Shown: in pieces, positions 8,220 through 18,210 of the stretch | How the letters are laid out: every line of letters begins with the position of its first letter | Numbering within the stretch: position 1 is the stretch's first letter | Source of the DNA: Ophiothrix spiculata | Taxonomy: Eukaryota > Echinodermata > Ophiuroidea > Amphilepidida > Ophiotrichidae | Direction: 5' to 3' (one strand) | NCBI GenBank assembly: GCA_000969725.1 | Contig: JXSR01S073198.1 | Length of the DNA: 23,876 bases | The notes under the pieces: model-generated | Told to the model about the DNA's origin: nothing | Databases searched by the model: none | The model's input: the letters and a program-made list of their open reading frames with translations, nothing else | Translations under genes and position numbers: made by a program

Positions 8220-9100
8220 TTGTGGTTTAAGGCTACAGTTCCTAAATGGGTGCCATTTTTGCCAACGGCATCTTTACTGCAACTTTTTACCTACTTACAC
8301 ATATCAAAATAATACACTTTTTGGCGTACATATGTAATAGAGTCTCTAGTTTATACATGAGACTTTAGTAGTGATTTCACGTCCATTATCAAGGTCAAAA
8401 TTACGTCAAAAAACTACTTCGAAATATTTACACCTTTTTCGCCGAAACCTTAAACATTTTATGATGTTCGAACGATTCGCCTGTTATCAAATTTTCACAG
8501 ATTGTAGGCTTGATACTTTTTATTGAATTACAAATAATATTTTATAAATGTGTTGTGTTGATTTTGAATGATAATGTAACAAACCGCGTTGTTTTGCCCG
8601 AAAAACGATAATTTGAATCTATGCTCATGCAAAATAACCAACATTATTTCCAACAAAATAAAAAAGAATTCACAAATTAAAGCAAAGTTCCAAATGTTTC
8701 GTCTATCCTTCCTTTTGTGTATAAAGAGAAAATAAAGTAGAAGCTTGTTTTTAATCATGAAAGTTGTAGCAGTGATATGTAATTGTTGATTGCTGAGCAC
8801 GTTATTTTTCGAAAATGATTGATCTGAACATATGCAAATACATAAACCTATGTATTGTTGCATTTTCCATTATTTAAAATACAATAAGTTTCTCAAGAAT
8901 GTTTTTAAAAGATACGACAAAATGTCCGCCTCTACCCATCAATTGTACTTAATTTACAATTTGTCTGAAACAGAAATTGGAGCACGTTTTAACGATTTTG
9001 TTTTATACGTTATTGAGTTATAAGAGCTTAAATTCAAGTTTGCTCCAGAATTAAGTGAACACCTAGATAAATCTACTTTTAAAGAAATTTCCATATATTC
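8220..9100. other. Unassigned segment absent from the paralogous locus
   Basis: Blocks T and Q are close together at 13917-14122 but separated by about 0.9 kb of extra sequence here. It begins near TTTAAGGCTACAGTTCC. I could not find matching inverted ends or a target duplication, so I cannot say whether it is a transposon or was lost from the other copy. The 111-codon minus-strand frame at 8528-8863 is hydrophobic and A+T-driven and is not called as a gene. Confidence 0.35.
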
Positions 9101-9109
9101 CCTGTCATT

Positions 9110-9450
9110 TGCCTATATGGAAGATGAAAATATGCTATGTAGGTTATTTCTTCACCATTCAAGAGCAGTGTTGGAACACCGTGACGCATAAATAATACGC
9201 GTAACGAAGCTGAAGTAAGTCACTTACTCCCACGATCATAGCACTTCCATATACGAAGTTGGATATATAAGACCGTCTACCTGTTTATATGATTGAAGTA
9301 GGTCATACGCAAATCCTATTATAGGATTATAGATTATATAGTATGCAGTTGATGGAAATAGTTTGAAATTGCTTAATTAGTCCCATATTCTATCAGGCTG
9401 AGGTACAGAGATAAAGGTATCAGCGATAAAGAGTAGTATAGTATTGCTGT
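9110..9450. repeat. Duplicated block Q, copy 1
   Basis: This aligns with about 14000-14390 and 21240-21460. Shared sequence includes GACGCATAAATAA or GACACATAAATAA, GAAGCTGAAGTAAGTC, ACTCCCACGATCAT or ATTCCCATGATTAT, GCACTTCCATA or GCACTTCCGTA, GTCTACCTGTTTA, GAAGTAGGTCA and a final ATCAGCGATAA or ATCAGTGATAA. A small perfect palindrome (AATCCTA-TTA-TAGGATT, 9312-9328) is specific to this copy. Confidence 0.75.
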
Positions 9451-9463
9451 GATTGTCCTTTAA

Positions 9464-10157
9464 GGCTCTGTCAGACATCATACATACATACACATACATA
9501 AAAGCTTATTTAAGGTGCTATCAAGATCACAGCACGGCTGTCTATGCAGATATCACAATCAGATCACATCCTCCATAATGGCTGCTAAAAGGCGCACTTT
9601 ATGTCCGCAGTTAGATTGTGAGTATTTAGACAGCACCGGGACTAATAAGGGACAGCTATGGGTATAATACCCAACTCCTCACGAACCTAGCTGTGACAAG
9701 CATATATGGGTGTGACTCTCCCATATATGGGACCGACGGCTTAACGTAGGAAGGACGAAGGACGGGGCTCTCGCATGGTATGTTTGCCCTTGTCCAAACA
9801 ACTATGTGCATTGTTGACAACAACAGAGATGAGAACAGCCACAATCTCTGTTAGTACACTCTACACTGGCACGTCGCTGGCAGTACTGTCTATGGCCATA
9901 CAGTAGCAATATGACACCAATAACCAACAACTGGCTTCACCAAGCCATGGCATCATATTGGCCAGACTGCTAAACGGACCATCACCATATGAATAACGAA
10001 TTAAACGTATACATAACGGACAGACCGTATGGATAACGTACATGTACATGTACTTGTAACGAACACATGACGAACAACAATGCATAAAACAGAACAATAG
10101 TGGTATAAAGTAAGTTAGGCGTACGTATTGCTCTATACGGTGATGTGTGACAGAGCC
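9464..10157. mobile_element. Non-autonomous DNA transposon flanked by TTAA
   Basis: Inverted ends GGCTCTGTCAGACATCA (9464-9480) and its complement at 10141-10157, with one mismatch in 17, lie between TTAA at 9460-9463 and TTAA at 10158-10161. TTAA target duplications occur in the Kolobok, Sola3 and piggyBac superfamilies. The GG start fits Kolobok better than piggyBac, whose ends usually begin CC. The 694-bp interior is visibly richer in G+C than the flanks. It holds several hairpins (9660-9672, 9701-9729) and only short, unrecognisable frames, so no transposase. Superfamily assignment is tentative; the element boundaries are firmer. Confidence 0.8.
9701..9729. repeat. Perfect 10-bp hairpin inside the TTAA-flanked element
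   Basis: CATATATGGG at 9701-9710 is followed by a 9-base loop and its exact complement at 9720-9729. A second short perfect palindrome, GGGTATAATACCC, lies 28 bases upstream at 9660-9672. Internal hairpins are common in non-autonomous elements, and I infer no other role. Confidence 0.85.
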
Positions 10158-10164
10158 TTAACAA

Positions 10165-10330
10165 AATGATACATGTAACAGTTTGTTTTGGTTAACTCCT
10201 GGTGTATGCAGATGAATTGGTCATGGTTTCCTCACTGTAAGCTACGTACATGTATATCACGTAACCTTAAGAATCGCAACCGGAAGGGTAATAAATGTTT
10301 TTTCCAAAGACCAAAATTTATACGGTATGT
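10165..10330. other. Junction spacer between block Q and block Y
   Basis: There is no recognisable content apart from two TACATGTA-type stretches. Blocks Z, W, V, X and P, which would be expected here in the cyclic order, are missing, so this is a probable deletion or unequal-exchange junction. Confidence 0.4.
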
Positions 10331-11020
10331 AAAGATTTTAATAAGTTGTAAATAAAGGCGTCTTAGCAGACAGTACCCCTTACACCTTCAGTATTCAGAT
10401 CAGATGGGTTTGATAAGCGTAGAAATCAAATTAGAGAAATCAGATTCGTTTATAGAATTATTTTCCATGCTTACGTACACAAATTCAACTATCATGACTT
10501 CAAGACAATTAGGCTAGACCAAACATTGATCAATGTACGTAGTTACATTATAGGTAAATACGCCTGTCTATGTAAATTATAACAAATTAATAAATTGTAG
10601 GCATGAAATCCTCGGGCAGTTGAATTCAATATGTTTAAATAACATGAAACATATTCGATTCAACCTTAAGGAGAGTAACATGGTGGTGAAGGTATCGATT
10701 GTGCATAATAGAATGTGATGAATTAGATTATAACACTATAAAATCTAAATTGCTTTTATAAAATCTTATAAAATGAACATTTTCAAGAAAAAAAGGTGAT
10801 GAGGGTAGGCAATTGTCTACCTTGAGCAGACAAAGGTAGACAATTGTCAACTTGAATAGACTTTTTAAATATTTTTCTTGATAAAAATCAATTTTTAAGA
10901 TTTTATAAAGGCAATTTAGATTTTACTATGGAAGAGAATATCAGGGGCTTCACTGGCAAAGAAAATTGTCAGATAATCCAGTACTACTGATCTCCAAAAG
11001 ATGCATGGAGTTGTTTTTCA
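10330..11020. repeat. Duplicated blocks Y and T, copy 3, interrupted by a MITE
   Basis: This copy matches 1940-2470 closely in the Y part. It shares GCGTCTTAGCAGACAGTA, GCGTAGAAATCAAAT, GAAATCAGATTC, GCATGAAATCCTC, TTGAATTCAA, ACCTTAAGGAGAG and GAATGTGATGAATTAGAT. After the insertion at 10733-10926 the match resumes with CTTCACTGGCAAAGAAAAT and GTCAGATAATCCAG. The TCAGATAATACAG counterpart lies near 2409 in copy 1. Confidence 0.8.
10733..10926. mobile_element. Palindromic MITE with TA target duplication
   Basis: The left arm (10739-10793) and right arm (about 10870-10925) are long imperfect inverted repeats sharing TAAAATCTAAATTGC, TTTATAAAATCTTA and TTTTCAAGAAAAA or TATCAAGAAAAATA. TA flanks lie at 10731-10732 and 10927-10928, and the homologous site in copy 1 of block Y (about 2352-2353) has a single TA with no insert. 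The core (10804-10861) holds two near-identical 26-27-bp units, each containing a version of the palindrome GTAGACAATTGTCTAC. It is non-coding. The outermost few bases of the two arms do not match exactly, so the ends are uncertain by a few bases. Confidence 0.75.
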
Positions 11021-11394
11021 GGGTGATAGTGTAGTATAGAAAAGAATAAGAATATGCACTGAAAGTGATAACGGTTTAATTTTCATATTGATTCTAAATA
11101 AAAAGTTCTTAAAATATCAAAGCTATAATTTTGAGTGTATAATCATGATTCGATTTCCAAGCTCAGTTACGAATACCGAATGACGAAATAAGATCTAGCT
11201 GGGTAGATTTTATTCTAGACAGTTTTCTGTTTAGCTCTCGTCTTCACGGGATGAAGAACTTGATCACAATTGGTTTGGTCCGACGCTTTCCCCGCAAAAC
11301 TTGACGGTAGTCTTTTTCACATACTTAGATGTTATCAGCATCGAATGAACTGTTACGTAGGAAGCATCACTCTACATCACGTTTTTATTAAATA

Positions 11395-12650
11395 AACATT
11401 CCTTGAATATTTGGTAAACAGAAACAAACATTTACCTACAATTAAACCGACTGAGCTGTGGGGCTGTCTTTAAGAAAACGAAGTCATCCATCTACATGGT
11501 GTATGTTAAGTATCATGATGCGTCTACTAGAGAGGATCGCGATGGTCATTATACCTCGGAGGCTATTACGAGGACATATAATTTGAGGAAGTAGCTAATG
11601 TATCTTTCGGGTATGTAACAATCTGCTTCATTGCTGTCTAGATTTGTGATAAATCAAGATGCTTAATGCTACCTGTGTGAGAAATAGAAAGATGTACCAC
11701 TGCTAATACTCTAAAATTATTATATACTTTCTCATTTCATATCATAAGGATATACCCAGATTTTATATGTTCATTATGGAGACACTTGAAAAATTCGTGT
11801 CTTTTTGACACCTGCTTACAATGTATATATGGCTGTAGATCTTGATGTAGGTTTGCCGAAGATATTGCAATTTGTATACGACTGCCATTGATTAAGTAAT
11901 GCAGAGTTTGAATATCAGTTTTGATTTGTCAAGTCTCAAGCAGACAATGAGAGTCTTGAAAGCGAACGAAATCTTTTTAATCAGTTTATATGTAACTGAA
12001 TGCATTAGATAGGGTTTATTTTATGCTAATACTCCAAAATTATTACTTTCTCATTTCATATCATAAGGATATACCCAGATTTTATATGTTAATTATGGAG
12101 ACACTTGAAAAACATGGAAGATAAAGGGATTAGATTAACTATCTCCTGCTTATATGTGGTGATAGATCTTGATGTATGTTTATCGAAGATATTGCAATTT
12201 GTATATGACTGACATGGGTTAAGTAATGCAGAGTTTGAATATCAGTTTTGATTTGTCAAGTCTCAAGCAGACAATGAAAGTCTAGAAAACGAACAAAATC
12301 TTTTTAATCAGTTAATATGTACCTTTTAGCATTTAGATAGGGTTTATTTTATTCAAGTCAACTTATGCGAACCATGTCTCCATGTTGTTGGATTACAAAA
12401 ATACTCTTATAGTTCAGATGTTATTGGGCCATTGAAATGCATAAATTGCCAAACTCACAGGGAGTTCATAAGGACTTCCTTGGGCAAAACACGATTTTTA
12501 AGAAGATGCATTTATCTGTTCACATTTGAGTTCATTACTGTCACACTCTGGAAAATGTTGATAATTAAATATATAGGTCAGAGAACAGCTTCCTCTTTCT
12601 CTTTCTTGAATATCAGAGAATCAATAAGACCTTAATTATCAGTGATCCCT
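11395..12650. repeat. Duplicated block V, copy 2
   Basis: This is homologous to 4300-6170 but lacks the mariner element: GGACATATAATTTGAGGAAGTAGC at 11572-11595 corresponds to the two mariner flanks joined. It carries an internal tandem duplication not seen in copy 1. The right part shares CAGATGTTATTGGGCCATT, GAGTTCATAAGGACTTCCTT, GGGCAAAACA and GATGCATTTAT with 5700-5825. The 67-codon frame at 12432-12635 is not open in copy 1. Confidence 0.8.
11701..12353. repeat. 323-bp direct tandem duplication
   Basis: Unit 1 is 11701-12023 and unit 2 is 12024-12353. Both start TGCTAATACT and run through TACTTTCTCATTTCATATCA, TAAGGATATACCCAGATTTT, GAAGATATTGCAATTTGTAT, GTTTGAATATCAGTTTTGAT and AGGGTTTATTTTAT. 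The right halves are nearly identical, while a stretch after ACACTTGAAAAA differs. Sequence similarity is much higher than between the large block copies, so this duplication is younger than the array. Copy 1 of block V lacks the second unit. Confidence 0.9.
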
Positions 12651-12699
12651 TTAACATATCAGTTTATGATTTAATGAGATGAATAAGCAAGTGTGGGTG

Positions 12700-12960
12700 T
12701 GGGTGTATTAATTGATCTATTTAAAAACAGTTTAACAGAAATGTTAACTGGAAAGACATATCTATCTCAACTCGTATGGTACCATGCTTAATATTGACTA
12801 CTGGGCATTGACCACTATCAGCATTAAGCTTACTCAAGAAGCTCTATCTTTTTTTCATTTATTCAGCACGAGACTGATACAAAGGTAAATGGCCGTATTT
12901 TCAGATATTTTGAAAAGAAATGTATATTCAAGGCACATAGAATCAGATCATTTATACCGG
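12700..12960. repeat. Duplicated block X, copy 2 (partial)
   Basis: Shared landmarks with 16800-17060 are TTGATCTATTTAAAAACAG versus TTGATCTACTTTTAAGACG, GTTAACTGGAAAGACATAT, ATCTCAACTCGTAT versus ATCTCAACTTGTAT, GGCATTGACCA, CAGCATTAAGCTTACTCA, GCACGAGACTG and ATATTTTGAAAAG. The left third of the block, including the AAATAAAGGTAAT motif, is absent. An A+T-rich 72-codon frame at 12889-13107 begins inside it and is not conserved. Confidence 0.65.
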
Positions 12961-13249
12961 ATTTTTTTTCAGGTCAAGACATTTAAGACAGCTTATATAA
13001 GTTTATTACGTTCGGTTACCTCATTATCATCCTATATATTTCCCTCGACTTCTTCTTTGCACAGAAAATACTTGGTCATTTTATGTTCATTCTACAATTT
13101 ATTGTGAAATCATTTAGGTATTCAAATGCAGTTTTTATGCTGTAAATAGTCATTTTCTTAAAATAATTTGGTTAATCAAATTGTTTGTAGCTTTAAATCT
13201 AGTAATCGACATTGAAAATGTCTTTTCGATAATTCTGAAAAAAAAACCA

Positions 13250-13640
13250 TTTTGAAAAAACAGAGAAAGTAATAAAAAAGATGAAGATGGTTGACATTTT
13301 GACATTGTAAATATATCAATTATAATAGTCAACCAACTCTTTCTGGCTCGATTTAAACTTTTCTATGGGCTGATACTCTTCATCAGCTCTGGCCTCTTCT
13401 TACAATACAGCTTCAGATTCATCTTGGATTCATATCATGTGCCAAGCAGCATGTATGTATTCAAGATAAGAGGCTGTCAAGGAGTGGTTGAGTAAACGTA
13501 TGTAACCATAACATAGCACGACAATCCCATCATGTCTGAGATGTACATGGCCACTTAATTGAGTTGAGTGACTTACTGTGTACGGTATACAAGAAATGAA
13601 AATATATAGCTTTCAAAAAGAAAATGAAACATTTTTTGAC
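13250..13640. repeat. Duplicated block P, copy 2
   Basis: This aligns with 6330-6640 and 17910-18210. The closest match is to the latter: ACATTTTGACATTGTAAATA versus ATATTCTGTAAATACATCAA, AACTCTTTCTGGCTCGATTT versus AACTCTTCCTTTCCCGATTT, GCCAAGCAGCATGTA, GAGTAAAC, AACCATAACATA, CATCATGTCTGAGA and TACATGG. Confidence 0.7.
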
Positions 13641-13839
13641 GGGTAACATGACAATTTTCTTAACTTCTGTTGTAAAACAGATTTTCTAAAATTTCAATAG
13701 CAAAGAAGTATATATAAAATATTTTCAAGGCTTTTTATATAGGGCTAAGTTTTCTAAATCTAAGAATTACCGTTCCGTACAGTTTATAATATATATGGTA
13801 TCATTTTTATATCATCATATTCGGTAATGAGTCAATGTT

Positions 13840-14410
13840 TATGATGCTTCTCATTACTTCAGGCATCAGATTAATGCATTTATAAGGAAACATAGAATTC
13901 TTAGAGGAATGGAAATTACATATTGGTATGTTAGTATAAGAATAAGAAATGTGAACCGATAACAGAATTAAATCTACATTCGAATGCATTTCATATTATT
14001 GCCTTTTCTTGTTTGACTAGATGAAAAAAGGAAATATGTTAGTTATGCTATCTACCGTTTAGGAACAGTATTGTTATACCATGACACATAAATAAAATAA
14101 ATAACATGCATGGTGAAGCTGAAGTAAGTCTCTTATTCCCATGATTATTGCACTTCCGTATGAGTAGGTTTAATTTACAGGACTGTCTACCTGTTTACGT
14201 AAAAGAAGTAGGTCAGATGACAATCCTTTGATTGACACGCAAATTGAATGTAATATAACAGGATTGGCGGTGATTGGAAATCAAACAGATATTAAAATAC
14301 AGGTAATAGAATCAGATGAAATTGCTAAAATATCCCTAGAATCTACCAGAGTTAGCATCAGTGATAACTGCGATCCTCCGTTAGATTTGAATTGCTATTG
14401 AAACTTAACA
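13840..14410. repeat. Duplicated blocks T and Q, copy 2
   Basis: ATTACATATTGGTATGTTAG and AATAAGAAATG mark the T end and match about 8145-8180. GACACATAAATAA, GTGAAGCTGAAGTAAGTC, CCCATGATTATTGCACTTCC, TGTCTACCTGTTTACG and GAAGTAGGTCAGATGA mark Q. A TTAA at 14405-14408 sits where the TTAA-flanked element is inserted in copy 1 and is the likely unoccupied site. The 60-codon minus-strand frame at the start of this block is not conserved. Confidence 0.7.
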
Positions 14411-14990
14411 CACTCAAAAAGGAGCTTATTTCCAATTACAAATTACTATAATTATATGGTTCTACAAATACTTTGCTTGCCATTTCATTAGTCATTATGC
14501 CTTGCTCTATATGAACAAATGCCAGGACTATCATTCTGTTTGCAAAATCTCTTTTTAGTTTCATTGATATTTTAAATTTAGAATCCAAATACATGTAAAT
14601 AAATAGAGTTTATACATGTATACATAGATAGAGGCATCTCTAGCAATACGTAATGGAAATGATTCTAAAAAATATAGCGTCCGGGTGACTGCTTGCGATA
14701 GTAATCACCGTCCCATCCTCTCTGTTCTCTTTCATTTTTTTAAACACATTTCCCGTTAACAAGAGAGGGATTGTTCTTCTTAACTTCCAATCAAATATTT
14801 GCTGTTGTACTGTTAATAAAACTCTAATGTAAAGTCAATTCAATAATATAATTTAAAGTTGACAATCGTTTCATAATTTTCATAAAATTTGCCTCTAGCA
14901 TAGGTCTATGCCTCTAGTTAGTAATGTTGGTGTATTTATAGAAAAAACTACATAACCACCAGGCGTACCTTAGTAAATGGATTATAAACT
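14410..14990. other. Unassigned spacer between blocks Q and Z
   Basis: I see no transposon ends or duplicated block. There is a weak inverted repeat between ATCCTCTCTGTT (about 14716) and AACAAGAGAGGGAT (about 14758), and a pair of TATACATGTA-like stretches around 14590-14625. Confidence 0.35.
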
Positions 14991-15860
14991 ATTAGTATAT
15001 TAATGAGTTAAAAATGCTTGAATTTGATAAACTGGTGTAAGCATAAACGAATTTCCTCTATAGGCGTATGGTGGAATACTTTGATTATGTTAATTTGAAA
15101 AATCAATTACAGATAACCTTAGATTTCAGATTCTTACTCCATAGGATTGTATGAATATGTATTTCATAACGCGGGAACAATTTGTTTTATTATATCAACT
15201 ACAATAAAAATGTCATTCCAGTTTATGAGTTTATTATGCTCCCCGGGGTTCTGCTTTATCAATCCAAGAGATATGCAAATGAATTATGATATTAAGTGAA
15301 TTTGCGTTTGAATACAGTATAATTTGACTTCTTATACTGCTAAAATCAACCAATTGTTTTACTTAACATTTTTAGCAATCTGTTTGTGAAGAAATCAAAA
15401 ATTGAATTCTATAAATTTTCACAGCATAGATTTCTTAAAGTTACACCGTACCATGAGTGCTAAATTTTAATGTGGTGCTGTTTTGGGGTTTTTGTTTTTG
15501 TTGTTATTGTTGTTGTTGTTATTTCTGAGCAGAATGGTTAGATAGACGTTAACATTATTCCTCAGTATAGCTGACTGCTGAAACATGGCCGCTGATGATC
15601 TTTAAGTATTCGCTAAATGACTTGTACATTGTAGTGACCGAATGTAATATTTATAACACGTTTTCCCACTTGCATCACGCAGTTCGGTTATTAAGATCTT
15701 TTTTATTTGGATAAATGCCCAAAGGAGAGGGAATAAACTTGGTTTGAAAAACCTTGAGAAAAACATGTTTACTTTGATTTAGTATGTAATATACTGTCGC
15801 TCCGTTTAAATGAAGGCAATAAGAAAAATGTCTTGCAATAGGACGAATGGCCTTATTGAA
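14990..15860. repeat. Duplicated blocks Z and W, copy 2
   Basis: Z (14990-15350) and W (15570-15860) lie in the same order as at 2580-2960 and 3560-3900. GAGTGCTAA at 15455-15463 corresponds to the 8-bp target of the hAT-like element and is unoccupied here. Between the two blocks this copy carries a GTT-rich microsatellite not seen in copy 1. W shares GGCCGCTGATGATCTTTAAGTATTCG with CGATCGCTGATGGTCTTTGAATATTCG of the copy near 22517. Confidence 0.7.
15494..15530. repeat. GTT-rich microsatellite
   Basis: The stretch contains an interrupted run of GTT and GTTTTT units. It lies between duplicated blocks Z and W and is absent from the corresponding place in copy 1. Confidence 0.85.
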
Positions 15861-16048
15861 ATTCTGTTAGCACTGTTTTCTTTGTATTACAAGAATTATG
15901 GACAATCCAACATTACAAAGGCTAATATGTAGAGTTTTAGGTAGAATTCTGCAATTTTCGCTTTTTTAATGTTGGGTTTTGTAAATTGAATTTCAAAATA
16001 ATCTATGCTACAGTGTTAGAAATATCCGTAATTTTACGTTGAACATAA

Positions 16049-16516
16049 TAAAAATAAAGGTAATGCTGCAATTAAACGTCATTTCTTGTTTTAACATTGC
16101 AAGAGTTGTTAGGGTTGAAATTAGACTCATTGTTTTTGGCAAAGTGCCTATTGGTTTGTTAAATATTATATCTCATGTTGATACTACCCAATGTTTTAAC
16201 AAGTAATCTGTAAATGGTACACTTATTAGCAAAAATCAGTAAAACTACGATATTTAAACCGGCAATTGGATTCATTAGGATTGCCCGGTTTAAATACCGT
16301 ATTTTTTGCAGTTAAGTTACACAGATTCGCATGGTTGGTTTCAAAGTTTCGAAATAATACATTAATTTTAACAAATCATAAGACGCTTCATCACCAACAA
16401 TGGATGTTACACCGTGTATCATTCTAATCTCACCCATAACACCACTGATTCTAACTGGATTCTTAAAATGAAAATACAAAAAATACTGTTTAAATACAGG
16501 ATTACCTTTATTTTAC
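16049..16516. mobile_element. Inverted-repeat element, probable MITE
   Basis: A left arm (16049-16124) and a right arm (16424-16516) are imperfect inverted repeats. The right arm, reverse-complemented, gives GTAAAATAAAGGTAATCCTG, TATTTAAACAGTATT and, further in, AGTGGTGTTATGGGTGAGATTAG. The left arm gives AAAATAAAGGTAATGCTG and AGTTGTTAGGGTTGAAATTAG. A second, nested inverted repeat lies in the middle. I could not define a clear target duplication, so the superfamily is unknown. A single arm, more like the right one in detail, survives at 1347-1412 in copy 1 of the block. Confidence 0.55.
16240..16307. repeat. Nested hairpin within the inverted-repeat element
   Basis: ACGATATTTAAACCGGCAAT and ATTGCCCGGTTTAAATACCGT pair across a 14-base loop with one bulge and one mismatch. 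The TATTTAAAC core of this hairpin also appears in the outer arms, so the element is built from repeated use of the same short motif. Confidence 0.75.
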
Positions 16517-17109
16517 TTTTGGTTTCCAACAGTGTGGTTGATAATAATGTTATAAAATGTTAATTGTATGCTTTGGATCTAAAGAAATTGTACTAAATTT
16601 AAAGCATTTTTTTAAAATTTGGAATTTGAAATATAATGCAAACAATTAAGATTTACCACACTTTTACCCGGTCATTATTTTCTTGTGAAATTTAAACTGT
16701 TTAACAAAAAACGAAAATAAGCATAATGCAATCTTTGCGACCTGTCAAATGTCTACTTAGGATTTAAGGATATAAGTAACCGACGTAAACGAAGATGCTA
16801 GAAGTTTATTGATCTACTTTTAAGACGGTTCGGCGATAACGTTACCGGAACGATATATTAACTTGTATCTCAACTTGTATCAACTATCATGCACACAACT
16901 GCCTTAAAGGTATTGACCATCGTGTTGATATATCAGCAATTAAGCTTACTCACGTCTGTTTTTCTCTACCCCCGTGGTTTTTACTTAATATGCACGAGAC
17001 TGTTGTAGACTAACAAAAGACATACAAATGCGTACTGCGATGTTTTGAGAAATGTCTTATAAAAAGTCATGTAGAAAGCAGACAAAACAAGCATAAGTAT
17101 TTTTACATC

Positions 17110-17900
17110 AAATTTTATTCATTTGTCAAGGTTGATTTATTTCGAGACGATTTGGTTATAATATCTGTCTAAATTTATTACAACTTTCGGAGAATCAGTT
17201 AGGTTGGTAGATTATGCAATTTCCCATCTATCATAGATTCGAGACGACTCATTTATTATATTACAGGTTATATATAAGAAAGTACAGCTATAAGAAAGTC
17301 CAAGGTACCGCATCAATATTAATGTTTGAAGGCATAAAGTCATAATTTTAATAAGTTTTCTAGATTTATAAATTTCTCATGAAAAATCCCAGTTCGACAT
17401 CAACCCTATTTACGCAATCTTTGTACAATTCAATGAATAAGCATCAAAGTCATTATTTTCTCAGTATCAACAGGAAACAAGATGATGAGATGAAAACCAT
17501 TAAGGTGCAGTATGGTATTTATTGGTAGAATATAGAATCGCGTCGTTCTTGAAAAAAATGAATTGTGTATGCCATTGAATGGGAAATTTTTGTCAAAGTG
17601 ACACAATCCTGCACCTTACTCACAAACACAGGTATACAAAAGTTGAATAAGGTAAGTTTATCCTCTTCTCATTTTCCATTTCTTTTCGATAATCATGAAA
17701 ACCTATATAAAACCAGAAAGAATGTAGCGTATCAAAGTTACAGATTTATTTATTATTCATTTAAACATTAATAATAATTTTCGTATATTTTGTGTCAACC
17801 ATTACAGTTACCCTGTTCTTTTATTCCGAGATCTTCAACGAAGAGATAATTTTCATTTCCCTTCCGCTTATTGATTTGTATTTGTTTTTAATCTATTAAG
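17110..17900. other. Unassigned A+T-rich spacer between blocks X and P
   Basis: No transposon ends or tandem repeats were found. The 68-codon plus-strand frame at 17565-17771 has no distinguishing motif and is not called. Confidence 0.35.
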
Positions 17901-17909
17901 AGACATTAG

Positions 17910-18210
17910 AATAAATTGAAAATAGCAAGAAAATATGATGATGATGATTGATATTCTGTAAATACATCAAATGTGATAGTCCATGAACTCTTCCTTTCCC
18001 GATTTTAGATTTTCCCCGAAATGATATCCTTTCTCATGGCCAAGCAGCTGTACGTTCAGCAAGCTAATAGGTTGCCAAAGAGTGACTGAGTAAACAGTCT
18101 TTAACCATAACATATACAGACAACACCATCATGTCTGAGAACTACATGGACGGTTAATATTTGAACTGTTGAGTTGTGGACGTGCCAGAAATATATATCT
18201 ACAGGTAAGA
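17910..18210. repeat. Duplicated block P, copy 3
   Basis: This aligns with 13250-13640 and 6330-6640 through GGCCAAGCAGCTGTA, GCCAAAGAGTGACTGAGTAAAC, TTTAACCATAACATA, CACCATCATGTCTGAGAACT and ACATGG. A short ATGATGATGATGATTGAT microsatellite (17935-17952) opens the block and corresponds to an unexpanded ATGAAGATGG in copy 2. Confidence 0.7.

Larger units (their letters stand above)
15930..17110. repeat. Duplicated block X, copy 3, expanded by an inverted-repeat element
   Basis: The left part (15990-16125) matches 1290-1420: AAATATCCGTAATTTTACGT versus TAATGTCCGTAATTTATTT, AAATAAAGGTAATGCTG and GTTGTTAGGGTTGAAA. The right part (16700-17110) matches 1430-1800 along its full length. The two parts are contiguous in copy 1, so about 0.6 kb is extra here, most of it the inverted-repeat element. 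Confidence 0.75.

Noticed and set aside
8528..8863. 111-codon minus-strand membrane protein
   Set aside because: The hydrophobic and Asn/Ile/Lys-rich composition comes from A+T-rich DNA, and no signal peptide pattern or known motif is convincing.
9464..10157. piggyBac MITE
   Set aside because: The TTAA target fits, but the GG termini do not match the usual CC start, so Kolobok-like is preferred, tentatively.
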